In this document: in pieces, positions 1 through 7,950 of the stretch
How the letters are laid out: every line of letters starts with the position of its first letter
Position numbering within the stretch: position 1 is the first letter of the stretch
NCBI RefSeq assembly: GCF_008369935.1
Contig: NZ_VTUZ01000066.1
Location: 1-40,370, forward strand
Reading direction: 5' to 3'
Origin: Paraburkholderia panacisoli
GTDB taxonomy: Bacteria > Pseudomonadota > Gammaproteobacteria > Burkholderiales > Burkholderiaceae
DNA length: 40,370 bases
The notes under the pieces: model-generated
What the model saw: only the letters and a program-made list of their open reading frames with translations
What the model was told of the DNA's origin: nothing
Database searches by the model: none
Program-made: the position numbers and the translations under genes

Positions 1-110
1 TCGCGCCGGCCGTCGTGCAGCGCGACCTTCCACTTCTTGGCCGCGAGCTCGAGTGAGACAGCTAGCACGATTTCGTCAGTACCCGACTGATATCCCTGGT
101 CGTTGCCCAT
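1..110 (-). CDS. Probable IS110-like transposase, N-terminal fragment (cut by window edge)
   Basis: Only the first 36 codons are in the window; the gene runs off the left edge. The reading frame begins MGNDQGY and contains an LAVSLELAAKKWKVALHD stretch, which resembles the start of the RuvC-like DEDD domain of IS110-family transposases, where an early Asp/Glu begins the catalytic set. An in-frame ATG two codons upstream is also possible, but the GGGGGAG motif is better spaced for the ATG at 110. The call rests on resemblance of a short segment, so it is tentative. An IS110 element here would mark the left border of the amino-acid cluster as a mobile junction. Confidence 0.4.
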   Translation of the reverse strand, partial: MGNDQGYQSGTDEIVLAVSLELAAKKWKVALHDGRR

Positions 111-199
111 GATCATCTCCCCCCACAGTAGCCTCGCGAGCTGATTGTAGGCATCAGTCTCTCGCCGGGCCTGGATGCTCATAGAATCTTACTAATTCG

Positions 200-254
200 T
201 TGAAGACTCCAACGTCAGCTCTGTGGAATGTCCACGGAACTGGTGCTCTCGGCC
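200..254 (+). repeat. Dispersed intergenic repeat, copy D
   Basis: This 53-55 bp stretch matches 20321-20373 in the same orientation at roughly 83% identity by hand alignment, including a shared GGAACTGGTGCT core. It lies in the non-coding 111-526 interval between the transposase fragment and the asparaginase gene. It belongs to the degenerate repeat family seen near 9.8, 14.1, 20.1-20.4 and 21.3 kb. Apart from this repeat and a doubtful 45-codon minus-strand frame at 303-440, I see nothing in the interval. Confidence 0.55.
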
Positions 255-510
255 ATCAGGCGACGCTCGTTCCGTCGCGTCGAATGACTCAAAGCAGCGG
301 GATTACTGCCTTTCGCGCCGTCTTTGTTCTTTGCTGAGCATGATGTCGTCGCCCCTGGTTCTGACGCGCGGCTGAATCCGTGCCCGGCCCCTGCCATGTT
401 CTTCCAGCGCGAGACGCAGTTCCTCAATCGCGTCGCGCATCGTGATGAGGCGGCGCACGTCGTCATCGGTTAATTTAGTGCATGATGTGTGCTTCTGGTG
501 GGGGCGGTTG

Positions 511-529
511 TGAAGGAGCGCGCCCTTCA
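511..529 (-). terminator. Hairpin at the asparaginase stop codon
   Basis: TGAAGG and CCTTCA arms flank a 7-nt GC-rich loop, and the stop codon lies inside one arm. There is no T-run, so it is only a weak candidate for a transcript-end hairpin of the dadA-asparaginase unit. Confidence 0.25.
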
Positions 530-1519
530 GTAGCGCTCGAAGACAGCTTGCAACGCTTGCAAGTCGCGGGCTTGTGTCAGTGCCAGCATCAGAAGGATTC
601 GGGCTTTTGAGGGAATCTGATCCTCGACGGTGAGCCAGCCGTAGGCGTCGTCGGGTTGCGCGCCGTTACGCAACACGATTCCGCTGCCAGTGCGCGATGC
701 GCGCACAACATGAACGCCTCGCCGGACGGCATCGCGCAGCGGCTCGATGAGATGCGCTGCGACGTTGCCGTTGCCGGTGCCCGCATAGATCAAACCTTGC
801 GCGCGGGCGGTGATCGCGCTCACTGCTTCCGGTTCAAGCGCGCCGTAGGCGTAGACGATGTCGACCTGGGGCAATGGCCCGAGCGTCTCGATCGACCACG
901 GTGTCGCGAGCGTATGTGCACGCGATGGATGACGATAGTAGCGTGGCTGACCTTCGATCACGTAACCAAGCGGGCCGTACGGTGAGCGGAACGCCTCGAT
1001 CTTGAAGCTGCTGCTCTTCGCAACGTCTCGTGCAGTATGGATTTCGTCGTTGGCGAACACGAGTGTGCCGAGGCCAACCGACGATGGGTGTGCAGCGACC
1101 GCGATCGCATCGTAAAGGTTCAGCGCCGCGTCGGAACTCATTGCCGACGGCGGGCGCATCGAGCCAACCACCACAACCGGTTTGGAGCTCTTGAGCGTGA
1201 GATGAAGGAAGTACGCGGTCTCCTCGATCGTGTCGGTTCCGTGCGCGATCACAGCGCCATCGACGTCGTGTTGCGCGAGCAGTGTGGACACGCGCTTTCC
1301 GATCGCGAGCAGATGCTCGTTACTGAAATTCTCGGAGCCGTTTTGCAGCAACTGCTCCGTGCGCAGATTCGCCAGCGCGCAGGCATGGGGAATCGTGCTG
1401 AGAATGTCACCGATGCCACGTACCGAACACTCGTATGCGGATGTGTTGTTGGCGGCTTTGCCCTGACCGGCAATCGTGCCGCCTGTGCCGATAACGATGA
1501 TGTTGGCCTTTTCTGTCAT
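527..1519 (-). CDS. L-asparaginase
   Basis: This enzyme hydrolyses L-asparagine (often also glutamine) to aspartate and ammonia. At 330 aa it has the usual family length. Both catalytic threonine motifs are present: GTGGTIAG at residues 11-18 and HGTDTIEE at 93-100. GSMRPP and a C-terminal GTGNGNV motif are also seen. No signal peptide is visible, so a cytoplasmic enzyme is expected even though the sequence looks more like the type II group. I chose the ATG at 1519 because the conserved core begins there; an in-frame GTG at 1555 would add 12 poorly conserved residues, and neither start has a strong ribosome site. The gene follows the dadA-like gene by 57 bp on the same strand, so co-transcription is likely. 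Together they suggest use of imported amino acids as nitrogen sources. Confidence 0.93.
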   Translation of the reverse strand: MTEKANIIVIGTGGTIAGQGKAANNTSAYECSVRGIGDILSTIPHACALANLRTEQLLQNGSENFSNEHLLAIGKRVSTLLAQHDVDGAVIAHGTDTIEETAYFLHLTLKSSKPVVVVGSMRPPSAMSSDAALNLYDAIAVAAHPSSVGLGTLVFANDEIHTARDVAKSSSFKIEAFRSPYGPLGYVIEGQPRYYRHPSRAHTLATPWSIETLGPLPQVDIVYAYGALEPEAVSAITARAQGLIYAGTGNGNVAAHLIEPLRDAVRRGVHVVRASRTGSGIVLRNGAQPDDAYGWLTVEDQIPSKARILLMLALTQARDLQALQAVFERY

Positions 1520-1576
1520 GCGATGTCGATTATGTTGGGAGAGTGAGCGCGTCACGAAGCGCGTCGCCTCGCGGGT

Positions 1577-2827
1577 TCAATGCGAAAGAGCAAATGTGCT
1601 GCGCAGATCCTGGCCGTTGCTGCTTGCCAGCCACTGCGCCAGCAGTGCCGCCGAACCCGTCGCAAGGGTGAAGCCGAGTGCCCCATGGCCTACGTTGAGC
1701 CATAGATTGCGGTAGCGCGTCGGTCCGACGATCGGCGTGCCACGCGGCGTCGCGGGGCGCAACCCGGTCCATTCGTTATCCGGACAGGATCTGACGATGT
1801 CGGGATACATTGCAGCCGCCTCTGCTCGCAGCGTCACAAGGCGTGTGGGATCGGGCTCGAGCGAATAACCGTCGATATCGGCGATGCCCGCGACGCGCAG
1901 CCGCTTGCCAAGCCGCGCATACACTACTTTGCGGCTGAAGTCGGTGATGCTTACGTGGGGCGCAGCCGTCTGGGGTTGAAGGTCGAACGTCAGGCTGTAG
2001 CCTTTGAGCGGATAGACCGGCACACGGATGCAAACAGACTTCAGTAACCGGGCCGCAGCCGCGCCTGAGGCGACGACGACATGATCGGATAAGAGCGGCG
2101 CACCGCCGCTCCAGGCTTCGACACGGCCGCCCGATTCAGGCCTCAGACAATCGACCGATGTGTTCATCAGGAACTGCACGCCGCGAGCGCGCAGCAGCGC
2201 TTCGAGGCTCTTGCAGAAGCGTTGGCAATCGGCCGTGTCCTCGCTTGGCGTATGAATGCCGCCCGCGAGAGAAGGCCGCAGGTGCGCGAGCGTGGGTTCG
2301 AGTTCGACGCACGCGTTGGCGTTCAATGCCTGCTGTTCGCAGCCGAGCGTACGCTGGAATTCAAGCAGTTTGATCGCGCTCCGCATCGCACCCGCGTCAC
2401 GATGCAGCACGAGCTTGCCGGAGCGGACGAAATCGAAGTCGAGTGAGGGTTCGGCGGCGATCAGTTCGTGAAGCAGCGTCCGACTCAGGAACGACAGTGA
2501 CAGCAGCTTGCGTGTCGTGAGTTCGCTCTGTTCGCGCGTGCATGCTGACAGAAACTGAAAGCACCAGCGCCACTGTTCGGTGCTCAGTTTCGGGCGAAAG
2601 CGCACCGGCGAGTCGCCGCGCGTGAGCCAGCGCGGCAGCTTCGAGACCACACCAGGGCCGGCTAGCGGCGCAACATAGCTATACGATAACTGGCCGCCGT
2701 TGCCGGAGCTGGTCTCGCTCGCCACCTCCGGATGCCGGTCCGCGATCGTGACTTCGTGGCCGGCCCGGCTCAGGTAATACGCGCTGGACAGACCAATGAC
2801 GCCTGCACCGAGGATCAATATCCGCAT
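1577..2827 (-). CDS. dadA: D-amino acid dehydrogenase, FAD-dependent (DadA-like)
   Basis: The 416-aa protein is a DAO-family flavoenzyme expected to oxidise D-amino acids to 2-keto acids and ammonia and pass electrons to the respiratory chain. The N-terminus carries the FAD dinucleotide-binding GAGVIGLSSAYYL motif (GxGxxG at residues 7-12) followed by an acidic residue ending the second beta strand. The TSSGNGGQLSYSYVAPL segment and the C-terminal GLRPATPRGTPIVG and GHGALGFTLA motifs are typical of DadA proteins. Length matches the family (about 410-430 aa). It is the first gene of a minus-strand pair with asparaginase. A copy of the 40-bp putative operator lies about 100 bp upstream of its start. 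The precise substrate could differ from D-alanine, because paralogues of this family are common. Confidence 0.88.
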   Translation of the reverse strand: MRILILGAGVIGLSSAYYLSRAGHEVTIADRHPEVASETSSGNGGQLSYSYVAPLAGPGVVSKLPRWLTRGDSPVRFRPKLSTEQWRWCFQFLSACTREQSELTTRKLLSLSFLSRTLLHELIAAEPSLDFDFVRSGKLVLHRDAGAMRSAIKLLEFQRTLGCEQQALNANACVELEPTLAHLRPSLAGGIHTPSEDTADCQRFCKSLEALLRARGVQFLMNTSVDCLRPESGGRVEAWSGGAPLLSDHVVVASGAAAARLLKSVCIRVPVYPLKGYSLTFDLQPQTAAPHVSITDFSRKVVYARLGKRLRVAGIADIDGYSLEPDPTRLVTLRAEAAAMYPDIVRSCPDNEWTGLRPATPRGTPIVGPTRYRNLWLNVGHGALGFTLATGSAALLAQWLASSNGQDLRSTFALSH

Positions 2828-2927
2828 ACTGCCGCACTCGCTTTTCTTCGTGTGTTTGCATGGAGGCCGTTTGCCACAGATGCGTCATCAGCCCGTCGAC
2901 CGGACTGTACGGGGCCGTCGACGTGCC

Positions 2928-2969
2928 GGATTGCATCGATCTGCCCGAAAGTAGAAGAATCGCGACAGG
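2928..2969. promoter_or_regulatory. Putative regulator binding site, copy 1 (upstream of dadA)
   Basis: Forty bases here match the reverse complement of 4173-4212 at 36 of 40 positions. The core GGATTGCATCGATCTGCC is identical in both. The copy sits about 100 bp upstream of the dadA-like start and downstream of the GlxA-type regulator gene. Two inverted copies flanking a regulator and facing its likely targets point to an operator; binding is inferred. Confidence 0.6.
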
Positions 2970-2998
2970 CACGTGTGAAACATGACGGTCGGCGTTGA

Positions 2999-3019
2999 GG
3001 GTCGGCGTTGAGCCGACCC
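2999..3019 (-). terminator. Hairpin after the GlxA-type regulator
   Basis: GGGTCGGC and GCCGACCC form an 8-bp stem with a 5-nt loop, starting 6 nt beyond the regulator's stop codon. No T-run follows. A partial copy of the left arm (GGTCGGCGTTGAG) precedes it at 2987-2999. Confidence 0.4.
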
Positions 3020-3025
3020 GATGAA

Positions 3026-4105
3026 TCATGCGGCGGCGGTGCCCCGCGATGCGCGCAGCTTGCCGGGTGTCACGCCGTACGCCTCGCGAAACACGCGGAT
3101 GAAATGCGCGGCGTCCGCGAATCCGCATTCGTAGGCGATGTCGGTGATCTTGCGGGTTGTATTGACGAGCATCCAGCGCGCGTAACGCAGGCGCGTGCGC
3201 CGGTAGAATTCGTTCGGTGAAGCGTTCATCTCGGCCATGAACGCGCGTTCGAGATTGCGCACGCTGGTGCCGATCATCTTTGCGATGACTGCGATATTGA
3301 GTGGCGCTTCGAGGTTTTCTTCCATCAGCAGCACCGCGTGGCGCACGGTTGCATCTTCGACCGACAGGTAACCGAGCGCCGCGCGCCGCTCGACGAACGA
3401 CGAGCCGCCCTGGCGGCTTACCGTCATCTGATGAATCACTTTCGATGCACGGTCGGGCCCACAGTGCAGACTGATCAGGCGCGCGGCCATTTCCACCACG
3501 GAAATGCCGCCCGCGCAGGTGATGCGGGCGCCGTCCATGAGGTAATCAGCATGCGTCATTACGCGGAGCGCGGGAAACATACGCCGGTAATCGTCGAGGT
3601 GGAAGCTGTGCACGCAGGCAACGTGGTTTTCCATCAGACCCGCGCGCGCCAGCACAAAACTACCGGTGCACACGCCGACGAGCGGAATGCCCGCGTCGGC
3701 AGCCTGTTTCAGGTAGTCCCAGTAGCGCCGGTCGACCTGATCGAGATGTGGCAGCAGCCCGCCGATCACAACGAGATAGTCGAATTGCGCAACCTCTGGA
3801 AACGTGGACTGCGCCTTTACCACAATGCCGCAGCTCGCTTCGACCAATTCGCCCTGCGTGCCGACAATCGTCCAGAGACAGCGCAGCTGGCGGCTCTGAT
3901 CGCCACGATCGGCTGCGTGACGCAGCGCATCACACAGGCCGCCCAGCGACAGCATCGGGAAGCGCGGCCACAGCAGGATGCCGACACTCAGTTCCGCGCC
4001 CGAACGGCTCGCCCGAGCCTCAAGGCTACGCGGCAATGCATCCAGTTGTTCGACCAGATCGTGAGCGGTATCGGTCACTCGGGTGGGATCGGCGGCAGTC
4101 GGCAT
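3026..4105 (-). CDS. GlxA-family AraC-type transcriptional regulator
   Basis: This is a 359-aa regulator with an N-terminal DJ-1/PfpI (class I glutamine amidotransferase-like) domain and a C-terminal AraC double helix-turn-helix. The first domain shows the DYLVVIGG strand and the nucleophile-elbow-like GVCTGSFVLARAG, though such regulators are usually not catalytic. The C-terminus has ITDIAYECGFADAAHFIRVFREAYGVTP split across the classical AraC signature. Family members such as GbdR, CdhR and ArgR-type activators of Pseudomonas and Burkholderia control amino-acid and quaternary-amine catabolism. I took the ATG at 4105; an in-frame ATG at 4165 would add 20 residues. It lies divergent to livJ and upstream of dadA, and inverted 40-bp repeats at both ends of the gene are its likely binding sites. 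Confidence 0.85.
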   Translation of the reverse strand: MPTAADPTRVTDTAHDLVEQLDALPRSLEARASRSGAELSVGILLWPRFPMLSLGGLCDALRHAADRGDQSRQLRCLWTIVGTQGELVEASCGIVVKAQSTFPEVAQFDYLVVIGGLLPHLDQVDRRYWDYLKQAADAGIPLVGVCTGSFVLARAGLMENHVACVHSFHLDDYRRMFPALRVMTHADYLMDGARITCAGGISVVEMAARLISLHCGPDRASKVIHQMTVSRQGGSSFVERRAALGYLSVEDATVRHAVLLMEENLEAPLNIAVIAKMIGTSVRNLERAFMAEMNASPNEFYRRTRLRYARWMLVNTTRKITDIAYECGFADAAHFIRVFREAYGVTPGKLRASRGTAAA

Positions 4106-4169
4106 GCGCAAACTCGTGGGCGGATAGCATGGATTATACGGTGACGCATTGCGAATCGCTGGCATGCGG

Positions 4170-4212
4170 CCTTGCCGCAATTCTTCTATTTTCCGGCAGA
4201 TCGATGCAATCC
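4170..4212. promoter_or_regulatory. Putative regulator binding site, copy 2 (between regulator and livJ)
   Basis: This is the inverted partner of 2928-2969, matching at 36 of 40 positions. It lies just upstream of the regulator's start and about 190 bp upstream of livJ, so it could serve autoregulation and activation of the transporter operon. If the alternative ATG at 4165 is used, the site would directly abut the coding region. Confidence 0.6.
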
Positions 4213-4339
4213 CAACGTATTGTGGCTGCATAAATTCAACCCCGCTAACGACCGGCGCCGCATTGTGAGACACAAACGATCCGGCGATGGCAGGAACACT
4301 GCCGGCATTGCAGCGGCAGACGGCCGAGTGTTTCCGATC

Positions 4340-4363
4340 GGTGGACGGCCATGGCCGTCCACC
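4340..4363. promoter_or_regulatory. Perfect 24-bp palindrome in the livJ leader
   Basis: The 24 bases from GGTGGACGGCC to its mirror arm are fully self-complementary, centred on CCATGG. The palindrome ends 34 nt before the livJ start codon, and a run of seven T (about 4382-4388) follows after a 17-nt gap. It could be a dimeric operator, or a leader hairpin affecting transcription or mRNA stability. The T-run is too distant for a standard intrinsic terminator. Confidence 0.55.
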
Positions 4364-4397
4364 CCGGGCCAACCACAACTCTTTTTTTGGGTGAAGC

Positions 4398-5552
4398 ATG
4401 AGCAAAAGCACAACCTTGGGTCGCGGCATGGCGACCGTGGGCATTCTGGGGACATTGGCGGCCGCTGCAGTGGGCGTCGCCCGTGCCGACGAGATGGTGA
4501 AGATCGGCGAGGCCGCGCCCGTGACGGGGCCGGCCTCATATCTCGGCAAAGACACCGAGAACGGCGCCCGCCTTGCGATTGAGGAGATCAACCAGACGGG
4601 CCTCTTGATCGGCGGAAAGAAGGTGACTCTGGTCTTCGACGCGCAGGACGATGCGGGCGACCCGCGTCAGGCCACCCAGGTCGCGCAGAAGCTGGTGGAT
4701 GACAAGGTCGTTGCGGTGGTCGGCCACATGCAGTCCGGCTCGACGATTCCGGCGTCGAAGATCTACAGCGATGCAGGCATCGCGCAAGTGTCACCGTCGG
4801 CGACGAATCCGGCTTATACGCAGCAGGGCTTCAAAACCACGTATCGCGTAGTTGCCACCGATGCACAGCAAGGGCCAACGCTCGCCGACTACGCAGCGAA
4901 AATGCTGAAAGTGAGGACGGTCGCCATCGTCGACGACTCGACCGCATACGGCCAGGGTCTTGCCGTCGAATTCGAAAAGCAGGCAAAAGCCAACGGCATT
5001 ACGGTGCTGTCGCACGACGCGAGCACCGACAAGGCCGTCGATTTCCGCGCGATTCTCACGAAGATCAAGGGCGAAAAGCCGGACGTGATCATGTATGGGG
5101 GCCTCGATGGCACGGGTGGCCCGTTCGCGAAACAGGCGAAGCAGCTGGGCATCGCGGTGAAAGTGCTGGCCGGAGACGGCCTGTGCGCCGACGACCTCGC
5201 GAAACTCGCCGGCGATGCGGCCGACAACGTAATCTGCTCGATTGCTGGCGCGCCACTGCTGAAGATGGCGGAAGGCCCGGCGTTCGTCGAGCGCTACAAG
5301 AAACGCTTCGGTTACGCACCGGTTCTGAACTCACCGTTTGCATACGACGCGGTGGGTGTCATCGTCGACGCGATGAAGCGCGCGCAATCAACCGAGCCCG
5401 CCAAGATCCTCGCCGCGATGCCTGCCACCAATCATCAGGGGGTGCTCGGCGAAACGCAGTTCGATTCGAAGGGCGATCTGCGGCACGGCGTGATTTCGCT
5501 GTACAGGTACGTCGGCGGCAAGCAGGCGCTGCTCGACGTTGTGGAGAAATAG
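4398..5552 (+). CDS. livJ: Branched-chain amino-acid ABC transporter, substrate-binding protein
   Basis: The 384-aa periplasmic binding protein captures leucine/isoleucine/valine-type substrates for the LivHMGF importer. The N-terminus has a Sec signal peptide with a hydrophobic stretch ending in an AXA-type site, VGVARA before DEMVKIG, near residue 30. The mature part shows the typical type I fold landmarks: KIGEAAPVTGP, NGARLAIEEIN, DDAGDPRQATQVAQKLV, a GHMQSGSTIPAS ligand-contact loop, SPSATNPAYT and NSPFAYDAVGVI. Length matches LivJ/LivK proteins. It heads the transporter cluster and is separated from livH by a strong terminator, which would let the binding protein be made in excess. Ligand specificity cannot be fixed by eye; the dadA and asparaginase neighbours leave room for other amino acids. 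Confidence 0.93.
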   Translation: MSKSTTLGRGMATVGILGTLAAAAVGVARADEMVKIGEAAPVTGPASYLGKDTENGARLAIEEINQTGLLIGGKKVTLVFDAQDDAGDPRQATQVAQKLVDDKVVAVVGHMQSGSTIPASKIYSDAGIAQVSPSATNPAYTQQGFKTTYRVVATDAQQGPTLADYAAKMLKVRTVAIVDDSTAYGQGLAVEFEKQAKANGITVLSHDASTDKAVDFRAILTKIKGEKPDVIMYGGLDGTGGPFAKQAKQLGIAVKVLAGDGLCADDLAKLAGDAADNVICSIAGAPLLKMAEGPAFVERYKKRFGYAPVLNSPFAYDAVGVIVDAMKRAQSTEPAKILAAMPATNHQGVLGETQFDSKGDLRHGVISLYRYVGGKQALLDVVEK

Positions 5553-5615
5553 ACCGGTCCTGGCGGTAGTTTTTGTTGTACCCGTATCAACCTGGTTCCA
5601 GTCTTGTCGTTGCTG

Positions 5616-5651
5616 AGCGGCACGGGAGCGTAATCCCTGTGCCGCTTTTTT
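5616..5651 (+). terminator. Intrinsic terminator between livJ and livH
   Basis: AGCGGCAC pairs with GTGCCGCT, extended by GGGA/TCCC across one bulged T, with a 6-nt loop, followed directly by six T. This is a classic rho-independent terminator in the 193-bp gap after livJ. Partial read-through would give less livHMGF than livJ transcript. Confidence 0.8.
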
Positions 5652-5745
5652 ATGACGTCGCGATTCCGAGGCGCACTTGGAACCCGTTCGCACCGCCGCG
5701 CAATAGCGGGAACGAAGGTTCACAGAGATATAAGGAGAAGGAGAC

Positions 5746-6696
5746 ATGGATACTTTCATCCAGCAGATCCTGAACGGACTGGTGCTTGGCAGCGTTTATG
5801 CCATCATCGCACTGGGCTATACGATGGTTTACGGCATCCTGGGCATCATCAACTTCGCTCACGGCGACGTGTTGATGGTCGGCGCGATGGTCGCGCTTTC
5901 CGCCATAGGCGTGTTGCAGAACCACTTCCCCGGCCTCGGCAACGTGCCGACGCTGATCATTGCGCTGATCATTGCGGCAGTGGTTTGTTCGCTGGTCGGC
6001 TACACGATCGAGCGCGTGGCCTACCGGCCGTTGCGTAAAGCGCCGCGTCTCGCCCCGCTGATCACCGCGATCGGGGTGTCGATTCTGCTGCAGACCCTCG
6101 CGATGATGATCTGGTCGCGCAACCCGCTGCCGTTCCCGCAGCTCTTGCCCACCGACCCGATCAACGTGATCAAGGCCACCGACACGACGCCGGGCGCCGT
6201 GATCTCGATGACCGAAATCGTGATCATCGTGGTGGCGTTCCTCGTGATGGGGGGGCTGCTGCTGCTCGTGCACAAGACCAGGCTCGGCCGCGCGATGCGG
6301 GCGATCGCCGAGAATCCGGGCGTCGCGAGCCTGATGGGCGTGAACCCGAACTTCGTGATTTCGGCGACCTTCATGATCGGCTCGGCGCTCGCCGCTCTCG
6401 CCGGCGTGATGATCGCGTCCGAATACGGTAACGCACACTTCTACATGGGTTTCATCCCCGGCCTGAAGGCCTTTACCGCGGCGGTGCTGGGCGGTATCGG
6501 CAATCTCGGCGGCGCGATGGTGGGCGGCGTGATCCTCGGCCTGATCGAACAGCTGGGCGCGGGCTACATCGGCAACCTCACGGGTGGGGTTTTCGGCAGT
6601 AACTACCAGGACGTGTTCGCCTTTATCGTGCTGATCGTCGTGCTGGTGTTCCGTCCGTCGGGCCTGCTCGGCGAACGCGTTGCGGATCGCGCCTGA
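5746..6696 (+). CDS. livH: Branched-chain amino-acid ABC transporter permease LivH
   Basis: This 316-aa inner-membrane protein is one of two permeases forming the transport channel. It begins with FIQQILNGLVLGSVYAIIAL, the family's first membrane helix, followed by GYTMVYGILGIINFAHGDV, a highly conserved LivH signature. About eight hydrophobic segments are visible. The cytoplasmic coupling loop, GRAMRAIAENPGVASLMGV, contacts the ATPases. The ATG at 5746 has a strong AAGGAGAAGGAG ribosome site. It is 18 bp upstream of livM on the same strand. Confidence 0.95.
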   Translation: MDTFIQQILNGLVLGSVYAIIALGYTMVYGILGIINFAHGDVLMVGAMVALSAIGVLQNHFPGLGNVPTLIIALIIAAVVCSLVGYTIERVAYRPLRKAPRLAPLITAIGVSILLQTLAMMIWSRNPLPFPQLLPTDPINVIKATDTTPGAVISMTEIVIIVVAFLVMGGLLLLVHKTRLGRAMRAIAENPGVASLMGVNPNFVISATFMIGSALAALAGVMIASEYGNAHFYMGFIPGLKAFTAAVLGGIGNLGGAMVGGVILGLIEQLGAGYIGNLTGGVFGSNYQDVFAFIVLIVVLVFRPSGLLGERVADRA

Positions 6697-6714
6697 CCCC
6701 GGGAGAAAACAGAC

Positions 6715-7884
6715 ATGACCTCAATCCAACCGATCGAGCCGTCCACGACGCTCATCCCTGAAAAGAACCTGACGAAGACGCTGACCGTCGGCATCATCAC
6801 GGCGATCTTCGTGATCGCCGCACCGATGATCATCGGCGCGGCCGGCGGCAACTACTGGGTCCGCGTGCTCGACTTCGCGATGCTGTACGTGATGCTCGCG
6901 CTGGGTCTCAATGTGGTGGTCGGCTTTGCCGGCCTGCTGGACCTGGGCTACATCGCGTTCTACGCGATCGGCGCCTACACGGCCGCGTTGCTGAGTTCGC
7001 CGCACCTCGCGTCGCAATTCGGGTGGATCGCGCATCTGGCTCCGAACGGGCTGCATGTGCCGATCTGGATCATCGTGCCGGTCGCGATGTCGTTCGCCGC
7101 GTTCTTCGGGATCGTGCTCGGTGCGCCGACCCTGCGTCTGCGTGGCGACTACCTCGCGATCGTGACCCTGGGCTTCGGGGAAATCGTGCGGATCTTCATG
7201 AACAACCTCGACCGTCCGGTGAACATCACCAACGGCCCGAAGGGGATCACGGGGATCGATCCGGTGCAGGCGGGCGGCTTCAGCCTCGCGCAGACGCACT
7301 CGCTGTTCGGCTTCCAGTTCCCGTCGGTGTACTCGTACTACTACCTGTTCGTGCTGTGCGCGCTGTTCGTGATCTGGACCTGTACGCGTCTGCAGCACTC
7401 GCGTATCGGCCGTGCATGGGCCGCCATCCGTGAAGACGAAATCGCCGCCAAGGCAATGGGCATCAACACCCGCAACGTGAAGCTGCTGGCGTTCGCGATG
7501 GGCGCGTCGTTCGGCGGCCTGTCGGGCGCGATGTTCGGCTCGTTCCAGGGCTTCGTGTCGCCGGAATCGTTCACGTTCTGGGAATCGGTGGTGGTGCTGG
7601 CGTGCGTGGTGCTCGGCGGCATGGGCCATATTCCTGGCGTGATTCTCGGCGCGGTGCTGCTCGCGGTGTTCCCGGAATTTCTGCGCTCGACGATGGGTCC
7701 GCTGCAGAACATGATCTTCGGCCACGAAATCGTCGATACCGAAGTGATCCGTCAGCTGCTCTACGGTCTCGCGATGGTCGTGATCATGCTGTATCGCTCG
7801 GAAGGCCTGTGGCCGTCGCCGAAGCATGAAGACAAGATTGCGAAACTGGCGAAGCGCAGCGGCAAGAAGCCGGTGCGCGCGTAA
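6715..7884 (+). CDS. livM: Branched-chain amino-acid ABC transporter permease LivM
   Basis: The second permease, 389 aa, is strongly hydrophobic. The conserved LivM core is visible: LGLNVVVGFAGLLDLGYIAF, then GDYLAIVTLGFGEIVRIF and the coupling loop GRAWAAIREDEIAAKAMGI. It is longer than LivH because of a large loop between helices, as in the family. The C-terminus is basic (KRSGKKPVRA). A GGGAGAAAACAGAC ribosome site precedes the ATG. A 66-bp gap separates it from livG. Confidence 0.95.
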   Translation: MTSIQPIEPSTTLIPEKNLTKTLTVGIITAIFVIAAPMIIGAAGGNYWVRVLDFAMLYVMLALGLNVVVGFAGLLDLGYIAFYAIGAYTAALLSSPHLASQFGWIAHLAPNGLHVPIWIIVPVAMSFAAFFGIVLGAPTLRLRGDYLAIVTLGFGEIVRIFMNNLDRPVNITNGPKGITGIDPVQAGGFSLAQTHSLFGFQFPSVYSYYYLFVLCALFVIWTCTRLQHSRIGRAWAAIREDEIAAKAMGINTRNVKLLAFAMGASFGGLSGAMFGSFQGFVSPESFTFWESVVVLACVVLGGMGHIPGVILGAVLLAVFPEFLRSTMGPLQNMIFGHEIVDTEVIRQLLYGLAMVVIMLYRSEGLWPSPKHEDKIAKLAKRSGKKPVRA

Positions 7885-7950
7885 CGAACCGACCGGGCAT
7901 GGGACCCGAGTGAGCGCTAAAGCGCCAACTCCGGTCGACAGGAGAAACAC

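Noticed and set aside
303..440. A 45-codon minus-strand frame (MRDAIEELRLALEEHG...) with protein-like composition
   Set aside because: No ribosome site, no recognised family and only a short open frame; it may be a gene remnant but cannot be supported.
656..1546. Plus-strand frames opposite the asparaginase gene
   Set aside because: The minus strand encodes a full-length enzyme with all motifs; the plus frames are high-GC shadows.
4186..4591. Extension of the GlxA-type regulator to 521 aa from a start at 4591
   Set aside because: It would cross the livJ start and both the operator copy and the palindrome; the added residues do not resemble the family.
5650..6438. Long minus-strand frame opposite livH, and similar ones opposite livM, livG and livF
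   Set aside because: His/Arg/Asp-rich translations typical of antisense frames in GC-rich genes; real membrane and ATPase proteins lie on the plus strand.
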